A DNA stretch of 64,000 nucleotides from the NCBI RefSeq assembly GCF_018130825.1, contig NZ_JAFCJS010000006.1:124001-188000 (forward strand), written 5' to 3'. The translations under genes were made by a program, and so were the position numbers. Origin of the DNA: Bradyrhizobium liaoningense. GTDB taxonomy: Bacteria; Pseudomonadota; Alphaproteobacteria; Rhizobiales; Xanthobacteraceae. Shown here piece by piece: positions 40,826-49,470 of the stretch. How positions within the stretch are numbered: the stretch's first letter is position 1; each line of letters starts with the position of its first letter. Under the pieces are notes generated by a model. The model saw only the letters and a program-made list of their open reading frames with translations, had not been told where the DNA came from and ran no database searches.

Positions 40826-41869
40826 TCAGGCGGCGCGCTGGCTGCGTCGCGAGGAGAGATCCGGGCAGAGCACGAGCTTGCCTTCGAGACCGCCAGCCTC
40901 GAGACGACGGTGGGCATCGGCGACCTCCTCGAAGGAGATTCGCTCCGCGATGCGCGGCCGGATGGCACCACTTGCCAGAAGCCCGAACAGTTGCTTCAGG
41001 TCCTCCTTGAACCAGGTGGGATGTCGCGCCCGCATGGCATTGACCGAGTAAAAGCGGGCTCGCTTGCCGCCGGGCAACAATCTCCACAAGTACAGGCGCG
41101 CGATCTCCATCACGATAGGAAGCATTCGACGCTGTGCCTGCACGCTCGCCGAGAAGCCGATGGCACAGAGCAGGCCGCCTGGCTTGAGCGCCGCGTATGA
41201 GCGGCGATAGCCGTTTTCGCCGACGCCGTCGACGATGACGTCGAACCCACCCGGCAGAATCCGCGTGAAGTCCTCGTGCTGGTAGTCGATCGGCGCTGCC
41301 CCCAGCTTTTGGACGAGCGCCATGTGCTCGCTGCGTACAGTGCCCCACAGCTCGAGGCCGGCCAGCCTCCCAAGCACGAGCAGCGCCTGGCCGACCGCGC
41401 CGGCAGCCCCATGAACGAGAACGCGCTGGCCCTGCTGGACCTTGGCCGCGCGGTGCAGAAGTTGGTACGCGGTCGTCCAGCTCAAGATCAGCGCGGCCGC
41501 TTCGGCGGCGTCCACGCCTGCGGGCACCCGGGTCAGGTCGGTGGCCCGAAGCGTGCGATACGCGGCGTTCGACCCGACCACCGTCATGTCGGCCACGCGG
41601 TCGCCGATCTGAAAGTCGCGCACGCCTTCGCCGAGCTGATCGATTTCTCCCACCACATCGTAGCCCATCACGAATGGCGGACGGAGCCGCATCGTTTGCG
41701 GGTAGAGATGCCGCCTGATCAACACTTCGGTATAATTGAGGCTCGATGCGAGGACGCGAACGCGCACCTCGCCGCGGCCAGCGGTCGGCAGGTGGGCGTC
41801 GACGACCTCCAGTGTCTCGGGATCACCGAAGCGGCTGACCTGAACAACGCGATTGCGCTGCTCCGTCAT
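40826..41869 (-). CDS. Zinc-independent medium-chain dehydrogenase (quinone oxidoreductase type)
   Basis: This is a 347-residue NADPH-dependent oxidoreductase of the MDR family. The N-terminal GroES-like domain has SLNYTEVLIRRHLYP and VMGYDVVGEIDQLGEGV; the Rossmann domain has VLVHGAAGAVGQALLVLGRL. The zinc-binding Cys residues of alcohol dehydrogenases are absent, so it is a quinone or enone reductase type. The Shine-Dalgarno GGAGAT precedes the ATG. A perfect FixK2/FNR box is centred 78 bases upstream, between this gene and the divergent small gene, so it may be induced under low oxygen. Confidence 0.88.
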   Translation of the reverse strand: MTEQRNRVVQVSRFGDPETLEVVDAHLPTAGRGEVRVRVLASSLNYTEVLIRRHLYPQTMRLRPPFVMGYDVVGEIDQLGEGVRDFQIGDRVADMTVVGSNAAYRTLRATDLTRVPAGVDAAEAAALILSWTTAYQLLHRAAKVQQGQRVLVHGAAGAVGQALLVLGRLAGLELWGTVRSEHMALVQKLGAAPIDYQHEDFTRILPGGFDVIVDGVGENGYRRSYAALKPGGLLCAIGFSASVQAQRRMLPIVMEIARLYLWRLLPGGKRARFYSVNAMRARHPTWFKEDLKQLFGLLASGAIRPRIAERISFEEVADAHRRLEAGGLEGKLVLCPDLSSRRSQRAA

Positions 41870-41940
41870 GGGCGATCTCCATGCAATGCCGTCATTCAGC
41901 GCAAGGGCGGGCAGACTGCCGTCAGGCTCGGAAAATTGAA

Positions 41941-41954
41941 TTGATCCAGATCAA
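41941..41954. promoter_or_regulatory. FixK2/FNR box TTGATCCAGATCAA in a divergent promoter
   Basis: TTGAT-CCAG-ATCAA with perfect outer arms. At -41.5 it would give a plus start near 41989 (58 bases before the 42047 gene) and a minus start near 41906 (37 bases before the dehydrogenase). Both distances are natural, so the box could serve both directions. Confidence 0.72.
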
Positions 41955-42046
41955 GCTCGAGCGTGCACTGCTTGGAATTCTCCTCGGGCCAAATGACCAG
42001 CCGGGTCATCTGGCGCCATCATTCTTATTTTTTATTGGAGGGGAAT

Positions 42047-42358
42047 ATGCCTGCAGTCATTATGCAGTTCGTTTCGCATCCAAGACCCGGTAGCGATCTT
42101 GCGACCGTCCTACAGCTGGCAAAGGACGGCGCGACACTCTGGAGGAAGCACGGGGCCGATGTCAGCTTTTGGTCGGTGATCGGCGGCGAGGTCGGGAACT
42201 ACGCCTTCGTCGCTCGCTTTGATAATGTAGAAGCTTATGGCCGGACCTTGGCGTCGCTGGGTGCCGATCCGGCTTTTGTTGAATTTCAAGCCAAGCGGCT
42301 GAAGGCCGGGCAATCGGATTGGGTACGCTCCAACGTTGCCATCCAGGTTGAACTTTGA
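42047..42358 (+). CDS. Small dimeric alpha-beta barrel-like protein
   Basis: This is a 103-residue protein of about the size of a ferredoxin-like dimeric alpha-beta barrel, with strand-helix-strand rhythm (VIMQFVSHPRPG, LATVLQLAKDGATLWRKHG, VSFWSVIGGEVGNYAFVARF). Relatives include NIPSNAP-like and antibiotic-biosynthesis monooxygenase-like proteins, many with unknown ligands. There is no catalytic motif I can name. The start has a strong Shine-Dalgarno GGAGGGG. It shares an upstream FixK2/FNR box with the divergent dehydrogenase. Confidence 0.6.
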   Translation: MPAVIMQFVSHPRPGSDLATVLQLAKDGATLWRKHGADVSFWSVIGGEVGNYAFVARFDNVEAYGRTLASLGADPAFVEFQAKRLKAGQSDWVRSNVAIQVEL

Positions 42359-42476
42359 CGGAGCGCCTTCTCTCCCGCGTGCGAGACCGCCTTCGGGCGG
42401 TCTCTTGCTGTGCGATCGATGTCACCTGCTGGCCCGACGCTGAATTGGCGGATCTCTCGTTGAAGTTCGGTCAGCG

Positions 42477-42562
42477 CGTGGGATAGGTGGAGCACTTGCG
42501 AAACCCATCGGGTTTTACGGCGGGCATTGTCGACGGGTTTCGCTGCGCTCCACCATCTTACG
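42477..42562. repeat. 92-bp palindromic repeat, copy 3 (diverged)
   Basis: A shorter and more diverged copy of the element at 39149 and 39746 (GGAGCACTTGCGAAACCCATC with GGGTTTCGCTGCGCTCC). Its right end overlaps the stop codon of the SulP gene: the TAA lies inside the CATCTTACG end of the repeat. No gene is seen between 42359 and 42476. Confidence 0.75.
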
Positions 42563-44285
42563 AATCAACCTCGACCTGATCCTCCCATTCGACGTTGTTG
42601 ATTTCCAGGTAGCTCGAGACGGCCGAGCCGATGGTCGGAAAGAACTGCGCCTCGCCGACCTGGGCGTACAGGCCAAACCGCTTCAGCTTGTCCTTCACGG
42701 GATCCTTGAGCTCGGCAAAGCAGAGCTCGATGCCCCTGGCGTGCAGCGCCTCGTCCAGTTCGGCAACGGTATCGCATGCGGTGACGTCGACGCTCGTGAC
42801 CGGCTCGGCGGCGACGACCAGCCAGCGCACGGGTGTTGGCGATTTCTCGATCGCGGCCAGAATTCGCTCCTTGAAGAACTCGGCATTGGCGAAGAACAGC
42901 GGCGCATCCCAGCGGAACAGCACCAGTCCGGGGATCAGGCGGGCATCGGGATATCGCGTGATGTCGTGATAGCCCTTGACGCCGTGCGCCCGCCCCAGAA
43001 TGGCGGAGTGCGGACGCCAGCCGTCCCACAGAAACTCCGCAATGGCCACCGCGATGGCGAGGCCGATTCCCGGGATAGCGCCGAGCACGGCCACGCCCAC
43101 GAAGCACAGCACCGTCAACCAGAATTCCCAGCGCTGGATCCGGTAGATTCGTTTGAGGTCGCTGATCTCGATCAGGCCGATCGCGGCTGCGATCACCACC
43201 GCCGCCAATGCGGCATTCGGCAGGTGCTGCAACAGGTTCGGCGCAAGCAGCAGAAGAAACGCGATAGCGAGCGCGCCGACGACGCTCGTCAGCTGGGTGC
43301 GCGCGCCGGCGGCCTCGGCAACGGGCGTACGCGAGGAGCTGCTGCTGATCGGGAAGCCCTGGAAAAAGCCGGTCGCGAGGTTGGCCGCGCCGAGACCCAC
43401 CATCTCCTGGTTCGGATCGACCTTGTCGCCCAATCGAGCCGCATAGGTTCGCGACAACACGCTGGTGTCGGCGAACGAGACCAGAGCGATGGCGCAGCCG
43501 CCGGCCACGACCGAAACCAGATCGCCATAGCCGATCCAGGGAACGGAGAAGGCCGGCAGACCTTGAGGAAGTGGCCCCAAGACCTTCACGCCATGACCAG
43601 TTCCGAGATCGAGTAGTGCAACGACAAGGGTCGCGCCCACGACGGCAATCAGGATTCCCGGCAGCCGTTTGCTGTCCTTGAGCAGCAGGATGACCATCAA
43701 CGTGCCAAGTCCGACTGCGAATGCGACCCAATTTATCTTGCCGTCGGCGATCCCGCTGGCGATCGCCCACAGGTCTCTCAGCGGTCCCTGGCTCTCGATC
43801 GAGAAGCCGAGCAGCTTCGGCAGCTGGCTGATCAGGACGGTCAGCGCAATCCCGTTCATGTAGCCGTACCGTATCGGCTTGGAGAGGAGCTCGGTCACGA
43901 ACCCCAACCGCGCGATGCCCGCCACAATGAGCACAGCTCCTGAAACGAGCGCCATCATGGCGGCAAGCATTGCGGCACGGGCCGGATCACCGCCGGACAA
44001 CGGAACAATGACGCCGAGGATGACGGCTGCCAGCGCCGAGTCTGGGCCGAGCACGATGATGCGGCTCGGACCGAACACCGCGTAGGCCAGGAGAGGGACG
44101 ATGGTTGCGTAGAGGCCGTGGATGCCAGGCAGGCCCGACGCCACGGCATAGGCGATTCCGACCGGGACCAGCATGGTCGCCAGCACGAGACCCGCGAAAA
44201 CATCGTGCCGAAGCCAATCAGCTTCGTAGTGGCGAAGTGTATCGATGCCGGGCACCCAACGCGTCCAACCGCTCACCGCGCTCAC
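42558..44285 (-). CDS. SulP family anion transporter with STAS domain
   Basis: This is a 575-residue protein with a membrane domain of about 10-14 helices (AGLVLATMLVPVGIAYAVAS is the SulP signature near the start) and a cytoplasmic STAS domain at about 440-560 (LVLFRWDAPLFFANAEFFKE). Family members carry sulfate, bicarbonate or other anions. No carbonic anhydrase or sulfur gene is adjacent, so the substrate is open. The C-terminal end (EWEDQVEVDS) lies against a dispersed repeat that supplies the stop codon. Confidence 0.9.
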   Translation of the reverse strand: MSAVSGWTRWVPGIDTLRHYEADWLRHDVFAGLVLATMLVPVGIAYAVASGLPGIHGLYATIVPLLAYAVFGPSRIIVLGPDSALAAVILGVIVPLSGGDPARAAMLAAMMALVSGAVLIVAGIARLGFVTELLSKPIRYGYMNGIALTVLISQLPKLLGFSIESQGPLRDLWAIASGIADGKINWVAFAVGLGTLMVILLLKDSKRLPGILIAVVGATLVVALLDLGTGHGVKVLGPLPQGLPAFSVPWIGYGDLVSVVAGGCAIALVSFADTSVLSRTYAARLGDKVDPNQEMVGLGAANLATGFFQGFPISSSSSRTPVAEAAGARTQLTSVVGALAIAFLLLLAPNLLQHLPNAALAAVVIAAAIGLIEISDLKRIYRIQRWEFWLTVLCFVGVAVLGAIPGIGLAIAVAIAEFLWDGWRPHSAILGRAHGVKGYHDITRYPDARLIPGLVLFRWDAPLFFANAEFFKERILAAIEKSPTPVRWLVVAAEPVTSVDVTACDTVAELDEALHARGIELCFAELKDPVKDKLKRFGLYAQVGEAQFFPTIGSAVSSYLEINNVEWEDQVEVDS

Positions 44286-44447
44286 TCCAAAGGCCGGTCG
44301 TCATGCGGACCGTCACGGCGAAAGTCTAGAACGTCATCATCGACAGCCTTTGCAAATGACCGGCCCTTGACGCAAATCAACGTTGTCGATGCTTCCACTC
44401 TTCGGCGACGCAGCAATATTTCGGACGCGCATCAAGAACCTGCGCTC

Positions 44448-45191
44448 CTAGAACTGATACCGCCGCAAGCCGCCATCCACCGGGATCACCGTGCCCGTGA
44501 TGTACCGCGCCACCGGTGAGGCCAGGAACACCGCGAGCGCGGCGAGGTCCTCCGGCTCGCCCCAATAGCCGACCGGGATCTCTTCCTCGGCGAAGCGCTC
44601 GCGATAGTCAGGCGGATAGTTGCGGCGGATCTGCTCGCTCATGATGCGGCCGGGCGGGATGCAGTTGATGGTGATGCCGTGCTCGCCGATCTCGCGCGAC
44701 AGGCCCTTGGCCCAGGCGTGGACGGCGGCCTTGGCGGCGAAGGCGGCGTTGAGGCCTTCGGGCTCGGACTTGCCGGTGATGTTGACGATGCGGCCCCATT
44801 TGCGCTCGATCATCTGCGGCAGCAGCGCATGCGCGATGCGGCGGTAGCTGGTGAAGTTCAGCGCGATCGCCTCGTCCCATTTGCTGTCGGGGGCATCGAC
44901 GGGCAGGGGACGGCTGCCGCCGGCATTGTTGACGAGGATGTCGACATGGCCGAGCTCCTTCACTGCGAAGGCGGCGATCCTCTCGGCTGCATCCTTGGCC
45001 ATCACGTCCTGCTCGAGCGGTGTGATCAATCCGGAGCCGACTTCCTTCGCCAGCTCGGCCAGCAGGTCGGTGCGCCGCGCCACGCCGACGACGCGCACAC
45101 CTTCGGCAGCCAAGCCTTTGGCGATGGCGCGGCCGATGCCGATGCTCGCGCCTGTCACGACAGCGGTTTTCGATGTGAGCCCGAGGTCCAT
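44448..45191 (-). CDS. SDR-family protein lacking the catalytic Tyr
   Basis: This is a 247-residue short-chain dehydrogenase. The cofactor motif TGASIGIG, the structural NNAG (LVNNAGG) and the PG of the last part (CIPPGRIMSEQI) are all present. The catalytic tetrad is odd: the usual YxxxK reads AFAAK in GLNAAFAAKAAVHAW, so the Lys is kept but the Tyr position is Ala, and the preceding Ser region is NITGKSE. It may be a binding protein or use another residue. The ATG at 45191 was chosen because the fold begins there; upstream in-frame codons are low-complexity. Confidence 0.85.
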   Translation of the reverse strand: MDLGLTSKTAVVTGASIGIGRAIAKGLAAEGVRVVGVARRTDLLAELAKEVGSGLITPLEQDVMAKDAAERIAAFAVKELGHVDILVNNAGGSRPLPVDAPDSKWDEAIALNFTSYRRIAHALLPQMIERKWGRIVNITGKSEPEGLNAAFAAKAAVHAWAKGLSREIGEHGITINCIPPGRIMSEQIRRNYPPDYRERFAEEEIPVGYWGEPEDLAALAVFLASPVARYITGTVIPVDGGLRRYQF

Positions 45192-45231
45192 GGTTACACG
45201 CTCTCTTATTTGCTTTTGCTCTTGCTTGTTG

Positions 45232-45288
45232 CTGCTCGTTTCCTGCCCGTCCCGCGGGCCATGCGAATTGCCTGAGCGGGACGAGCAG
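45232..45288. promoter_or_regulatory. Nested inverted repeats between divergent SDR and methyltransferase genes
   Basis: CTGCTCGT (45232-45239) pairs with ACGAGCAG (45281-45288), and GTCCCGC (45249-45255) pairs with GCGGGAC (45276-45282). They lie in the 149-base divergent promoter region and could be operators or a hairpin in the leader of the SDR gene. No regulator is encoded nearby. Confidence 0.3.
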
Positions 45289-45340
45289 TGGTAACCAAGA
45301 GCCACGTTGAAGGAAACACGAAAAAGAAAAGGCTGGAACG

Positions 45341-46111
45341 ATGGTCTGGGATCCGCAGCAATATCTGAAATTCTCCGGCCACCGGCTCCGGCCCGCCGTC
45401 GACCTCCTGATGCGGATTCCCGATTTTGCCCCGCGTGCGATCGCCGATCTCGGGGCCGGCGCCGGCAACGTCACCAAGCTGATCAAGGAGCGCTGGCCGG
45501 AGGCGGCAGTCACCGGCGTCGAGGGCTCGGCCGAGATGGTTGCCGCCGGCCGCAAGGCCGCGCCTCACGTGGAATGGTCGCATGAGGACCTCGGCCATTG
45601 GCGTCCGGCGCAGCAATATGACTTGATCTATTCCAATGCCGCACTGCACTGGCTGCCCAATCATGCGGCACTCTTCCCGTCGGTGATGGAGAAGGTGAAG
45701 CCCGGCGGCATGCTCGCGGTGCAGATGCCGCGCAATTTTCTCGCGCCCTCGCATGTGCTGATCGGCGAGACCGCGCTTGATGGTCCCTGGCGCTCCAAGG
45801 TCGAGCATCTCGTCACCCCGCCGCCGGTCGAGGGGCCGGCCTTCTATCACGATCTTCTCGCGCCGATGTCGGCCAATATCGACATCTGGGAGACCGAATA
45901 TCTTCAGGTGCTGGAAGGCGAGAACCCCGTGAAGGAATGGACCAAGGGCACCTGGCTGACGCGCTATCTCGACATTCTCGAGGGCGAGGAGAAGGCCGCT
46001 TTCGAAGCGGCCTATGGGACGCGTGTCGCGAAGGCGTATCCGAAGAATGCTGCGGGGCAGACGCTGTTCCCGTTCCGGCGTCTGTTCATCGTTGCCCAGC
46101 GCAGAGGCTGA
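45341..46111 (+). CDS. tam: Trans-aconitate 2-methyltransferase
   Basis: This is a 256-residue class I methyltransferase. IADLGAGAGNVTKLI is the SAM motif I, AVTGVEGSAEMV the acidic loop and YDLIYSNAALHWLPNH the post-motif region, all typical of Tam. The C-terminal PKNAAGQTLFPFRRLFIVAQR is also found in Tam proteins. The enzyme methylates trans-aconitate, which inhibits the citric acid cycle. The length matches the family (about 255). It is divergent from the SDR gene. Confidence 0.88.
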   Translation: MVWDPQQYLKFSGHRLRPAVDLLMRIPDFAPRAIADLGAGAGNVTKLIKERWPEAAVTGVEGSAEMVAAGRKAAPHVEWSHEDLGHWRPAQQYDLIYSNAALHWLPNHAALFPSVMEKVKPGGMLAVQMPRNFLAPSHVLIGETALDGPWRSKVEHLVTPPPVEGPAFYHDLLAPMSANIDIWETEYLQVLEGENPVKEWTKGTWLTRYLDILEGEEKAAFEAAYGTRVAKAYPKNAAGQTLFPFRRLFIVAQRRG

Positions 46112-46266
46112 TGGCATTGCCGCAATGCGACATAAGCGCTCGCTGCCGGGGACGGCAGCGGATGCCGGGTTGCGTCACGAGCAGTCGTCAAGATAGCTTG
46201 GCTGCGTCAAATTGGGCTTAGGTCTAGTTGTTCGGGTGGCGGATTGCTGCCACTACTGACAATGCC

Positions 46267-46299
46267 AAACCGGGCTGCAAAACAAAAAAGACCCGGTTT
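46267..46299 (+). terminator. Hairpin in the leader of the TRAP operon
   Basis: AAACCGGG (46267-46274) pairs with CCCGGTTT (46292-46299), followed by TAGAGG. It lies 24 bases before the dctP ATG. It may be the end of the tam transcript or an attenuator in the TRAP leader; the U-tract is short. Confidence 0.4.
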
Positions 46300-46322
46300 T
46301 AGAGGTTGTTGGGAGGTTCTTC

Positions 46323-47324
46323 ATGCGCAAGCTGCTCCTTGCGGTTGCCGCCGCGGCCATTCTCGTGGCCCCCGCCACCGCACAGGCCCAGAGCCCTATC
46401 GTCATCAAGTTCAGCCACGTCGTCGCCAATGACACGCCGAAGGGCAAGGGCGCGCTGAAGTTCAAGGAACTCGCCGAGAAGTACACCGACGGCAAGGTCA
46501 AGGTCGAGGTCTACCCCAACTCCACGCTCTACAAGGACAAGGAGGAGATCGAGGCGCTCCAGCTCGGCTCGGTGCATATGCTCGCGCCATCGACCGCGAA
46601 ATTCGCGCCGCTCGGGATCAAGGAATTCGAGGCGCTCGACCTGCCCTGGCTGTTCAAGGACGATGTGACCTATTCCAATGCGATGAAGGGCACGATCGGC
46701 AAGTGGCTGTTCCAGAAGCTCGAGGCCAAGGGCATCACCGGGCTCGCTTATTGGGACAACGGCTTCCACATGGTCTCTGCCAATCGTCCGCTGACGAAGC
46801 CGACGGATTTCCAGGGTCTCAAGTTCCGCATCTCGGGATCGAAGGTTGCGGATCAGTATTTCCGCCTGGTGGGCTCGATCCCGCAGATCATGGCGTTCTC
46901 CGAAGTCTACCAGGCGCTGCAGACCGGCGTGGTCGACGGCTGCGAGAACACGGCGTCGAACTATCTGACGCAGAAATTCTACGAGGTGCAGAAGGACATC
47001 ACGGTGTCCTATCACGCCCATCTGCAATATGCCGTCATCGTCAACTCGAAATTCTGGTCGGGCCTGCCGCCTGATATCCGCACCCAGCTCGACAAGGCGA
47101 TGAACGAGGCGACCGACTACACCAACTCGATCGCGCGCCAGGAGAACGAGGACGCGCTGGCCGAGATCAAGAAGATGGGCAAGACCAATCTGCATTACCT
47201 CACCGACGCCGATCGCAAAGCGTGGCAGGAGGCGATGCAGCCGACCTACAAATGGGCGAAGGGCCGGGTCGGGCAGGAAGTGCTCGACCTCGTCGCCAAG
47301 GAACTCGACGTCAAGATGAACTGA
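46323..47324 (+). CDS. dctP: TRAP transporter periplasmic binding protein (DctP type)
   Basis: This is a 333-residue binding protein with signal peptide LLLAVAAAAILVAPATAQAQ. The conserved blocks VIKFSHVVANDTPKGKGA, RPLTKPTDFQGLKFRIS (with the carboxylate-binding Arg) and VVDGCENTASNY (split in reading) are typical of C4-dicarboxylate-type TRAP receptors. It captures an organic acid in the periplasm for the fused permease encoded next. GGGAGG lies upstream of the ATG. A hairpin between this gene and the permease gene may keep its level higher. Confidence 0.92.
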   Translation: MRKLLLAVAAAAILVAPATAQAQSPIVIKFSHVVANDTPKGKGALKFKELAEKYTDGKVKVEVYPNSTLYKDKEEIEALQLGSVHMLAPSTAKFAPLGIKEFEALDLPWLFKDDVTYSNAMKGTIGKWLFQKLEAKGITGLAYWDNGFHMVSANRPLTKPTDFQGLKFRISGSKVADQYFRLVGSIPQIMAFSEVYQALQTGVVDGCENTASNYLTQKFYEVQKDITVSYHAHLQYAVIVNSKFWSGLPPDIRTQLDKAMNEATDYTNSIARQENEDALAEIKKMGKTNLHYLTDADRKAWQEAMQPTYKWAKGRVGQEVLDLVAKELDVKMN

Positions 47325-47352
47325 CGGCCGCGCCCTGCTGAGAACAACACCA

Positions 47353-47382
47353 ACGGTCGGGGGTGATCGCACTCCCGGCCGT
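47353..47382 (+). terminator. Attenuating hairpin between dctP and the permease gene
   Basis: ACGGTCGGG (47353-47361) and CCCGGCCGT (47374-47382) form a 9-bp stem with one G-U pair, followed by TTCGCTCTT. Partial termination here would give more binding protein than permease. Confidence 0.5.
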
Positions 47383-47422
47383 TTCGCTCTTGAATGGACG
47401 AACCAATACCGGGGGGACCAAG

Positions 47423-49456
47423 TTGCTGCGTGTGCTGAATCGTTTTCTCGATCATCTCGAGGAATGGCTGATCGCGACGATGATCGCGGCTGCGACGTCG
47501 CTCATCTTCGTCGCGGTGCTGCACCGTTACGGCGCGGGACTGTCGATCGATATCGCCAAATGGGCGGAAGCCCGACAACTGGCCTTCCTCGCCGTGCCCG
47601 CGCGCGCCGCGTTCACCTGGCTTGCCTCGCTCGATCTGTCCTGGGCGCAGGAACTCTGCATCTACATGTTCATCTGGATGGCGAAGTTCGGCGCGGCCTA
47701 TGGCGTGCGGACCGGCATCCATGTCGGCGTCGACGTGCTCGTCAACATCCTTCCCGGCGGATCGCGCCGGCGCGTCATCACCTTCGGCCTGCTGTGCGGC
47801 GCGCTGTTCACCGCCATCGTCGCTTATTTCGGCGCCGCCTTCGTCGGCCAGATGTGGCAGACCGGCCAGCAGTCCAACGACCTCGAAGCCCCGATGTGGA
47901 TGGTGTATCTCACGATCCCGCTCGGCTCCGGCCTGATGTGCTTCCGCTTCCTGCAGGTCGCCTGGGCGTTCTACCGCACCGGCGAGCTGCCACATCACGA
48001 CATGGCCGGTGTCGAAGGCGTCGAGGCTGATCCGGTTCATCCGGCGCCGGTCACGCGCAGCCAGGTCGTCCGCGACGAGCGCAGCCCGCTCGGCTGGATC
48101 CTGATGCTGCTGCCGGTCCTGATCGTCGCCGTTTGCTTCGCGCATGCGGGCCACGTGATCACGCTGCCGCAAGGCCTCCGCGTCGCCATCGTGTTCGCCC
48201 TCCTGCTCTCGTTGATGCTCACGGGCATGCCGATCTCGATCGCGCTCGGTCTCACCGTGCTCAGCTTCATGTTCACGCTGACCGACGTGCGCACGGAATC
48301 GGTGGCGCTGAAGCTGTTCACCGGCATCGAGAATTTCGAGATCATGGCGATCCCGTTCTTCATCCTCGCCGGAAACTTCCTGACCCATGGCGGCGTGGCG
48401 CGGCGGATGATCGCGTTCGCGACCGCGCTGGTCGGTCATTGGTACGGCGGTCTCGCCCTGTCGGGCGTGGTGGCCTGCGCGCTGTTCGCCGCGATATCCG
48501 GCTCGTCGCCGGCCACCGTGGTGGCGATCGGCTCGGTGATCCTGCCCGCCATGGTGGCGCAAGGGTTTCCGAAACGGTTCGGCGCCGGCGTGATCACGAC
48601 GTCGGGCTCGCTCGGCATTCTCATTCCGCCGTCGATTCCGATGGTGCTCTACGCCGTCTCGACGAACAGCTCGGTCGGCAAGCTGTTCATCGCCGGCATC
48701 GTGCCGGGGCTTGCGCTGGCCACGCTGCTCGGCATGACGACGTTCTATCGCGCCTGGCGCAACGACTATCCGCGGATGCCCAAGGCGACCTTGATGGAGC
48801 GCCTCGACGCCTTCCGCAAGTCGATCTGGGGCATCCTGCTGATCGTGATCGTGATCGGCGGCATCTACAGCGGCCTGTTCACGCCGACCGAGGCCGCCGC
48901 CGTCAGCGCGGTCTACGCCTTCATCGTCGCGGTGTTCATCTACAAGGATCTGAAGCTGCGCGACGTGCCGCGGGTGCTGCTGTCGTCGGCGAACCTCTCG
49001 GCGATGCTGCTCTACATCATCACCAACGCCGTGCTGTTCTCGTTCCTGATGACCTACGAGAATGTGCCGCAGGCGCTGGCGCAATGGATGATCGACCAGG
49101 GCCTGGGCTGGATCGGCTTCCTGCTGGTCGTCAACCTCTTGCTGCTGCTGGCCGGCAACGTGATGGAGCCATCCTCGATCATCCTGATCATGGCGCCGAT
49201 CCTGTTTCCGGTCGCAATCAAGCTCGGCATCGACCCCATTCATTTCGGGATCCTGATGACGGTCAACATGGAGGTCGGATTGTGCCATCCGCCCGTCGGC
49301 CTCAACCTCTATGTCGCCTCCGGCATCGCCAAGATGGGAATCACCGAGCTCACGGTCGCGGTGTGGCCGTGGCTGCTGACGATGCTGGGATTCCTCGTGG
49401 TGGTGACGTATTGGCCGGGCCTGTCGTTGTGGCTGCCGCGGCTGCTGGGGATGTAG
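47423..49456 (+). CDS. dctQM: TRAP transporter fused small and large permease (DctQM)
   Basis: This is a membrane protein of about 677 residues in which the four-helix DctQ domain (about 1-210) is fused to the 12-helix DctM domain (about 230-677). The DctQ part contains an insertion, KWAEARQLAFLAVPARAAFT, between its first helices. The DctM part has GNFLTHGGVARRMI, LIPPSIPMVLYAVSTNSSVG and LFTPTEAAAVSAVYA. It uses a Na+ or H+ gradient to import the ligand delivered by DctP. The start is taken as TTG at 47423, with GGGGGGA upstream; a GTG at 47363 would add 20 residues and lies inside the intercistronic hairpin. Confidence 0.9.
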   Translation: MLRVLNRFLDHLEEWLIATMIAAATSLIFVAVLHRYGAGLSIDIAKWAEARQLAFLAVPARAAFTWLASLDLSWAQELCIYMFIWMAKFGAAYGVRTGIHVGVDVLVNILPGGSRRRVITFGLLCGALFTAIVAYFGAAFVGQMWQTGQQSNDLEAPMWMVYLTIPLGSGLMCFRFLQVAWAFYRTGELPHHDMAGVEGVEADPVHPAPVTRSQVVRDERSPLGWILMLLPVLIVAVCFAHAGHVITLPQGLRVAIVFALLLSLMLTGMPISIALGLTVLSFMFTLTDVRTESVALKLFTGIENFEIMAIPFFILAGNFLTHGGVARRMIAFATALVGHWYGGLALSGVVACALFAAISGSSPATVVAIGSVILPAMVAQGFPKRFGAGVITTSGSLGILIPPSIPMVLYAVSTNSSVGKLFIAGIVPGLALATLLGMTTFYRAWRNDYPRMPKATLMERLDAFRKSIWGILLIVIVIGGIYSGLFTPTEAAAVSAVYAFIVAVFIYKDLKLRDVPRVLLSSANLSAMLLYIITNAVLFSFLMTYENVPQALAQWMIDQGLGWIGFLLVVNLLLLLAGNVMEPSSIILIMAPILFPVAIKLGIDPIHFGILMTVNMEVGLCHPPVGLNLYVASGIAKMGITELTVAVWPWLLTMLGFLVVVTYWPGLSLWLPRLLGM

Positions 49457-49470
49457 CGGCGAACTCTGAA

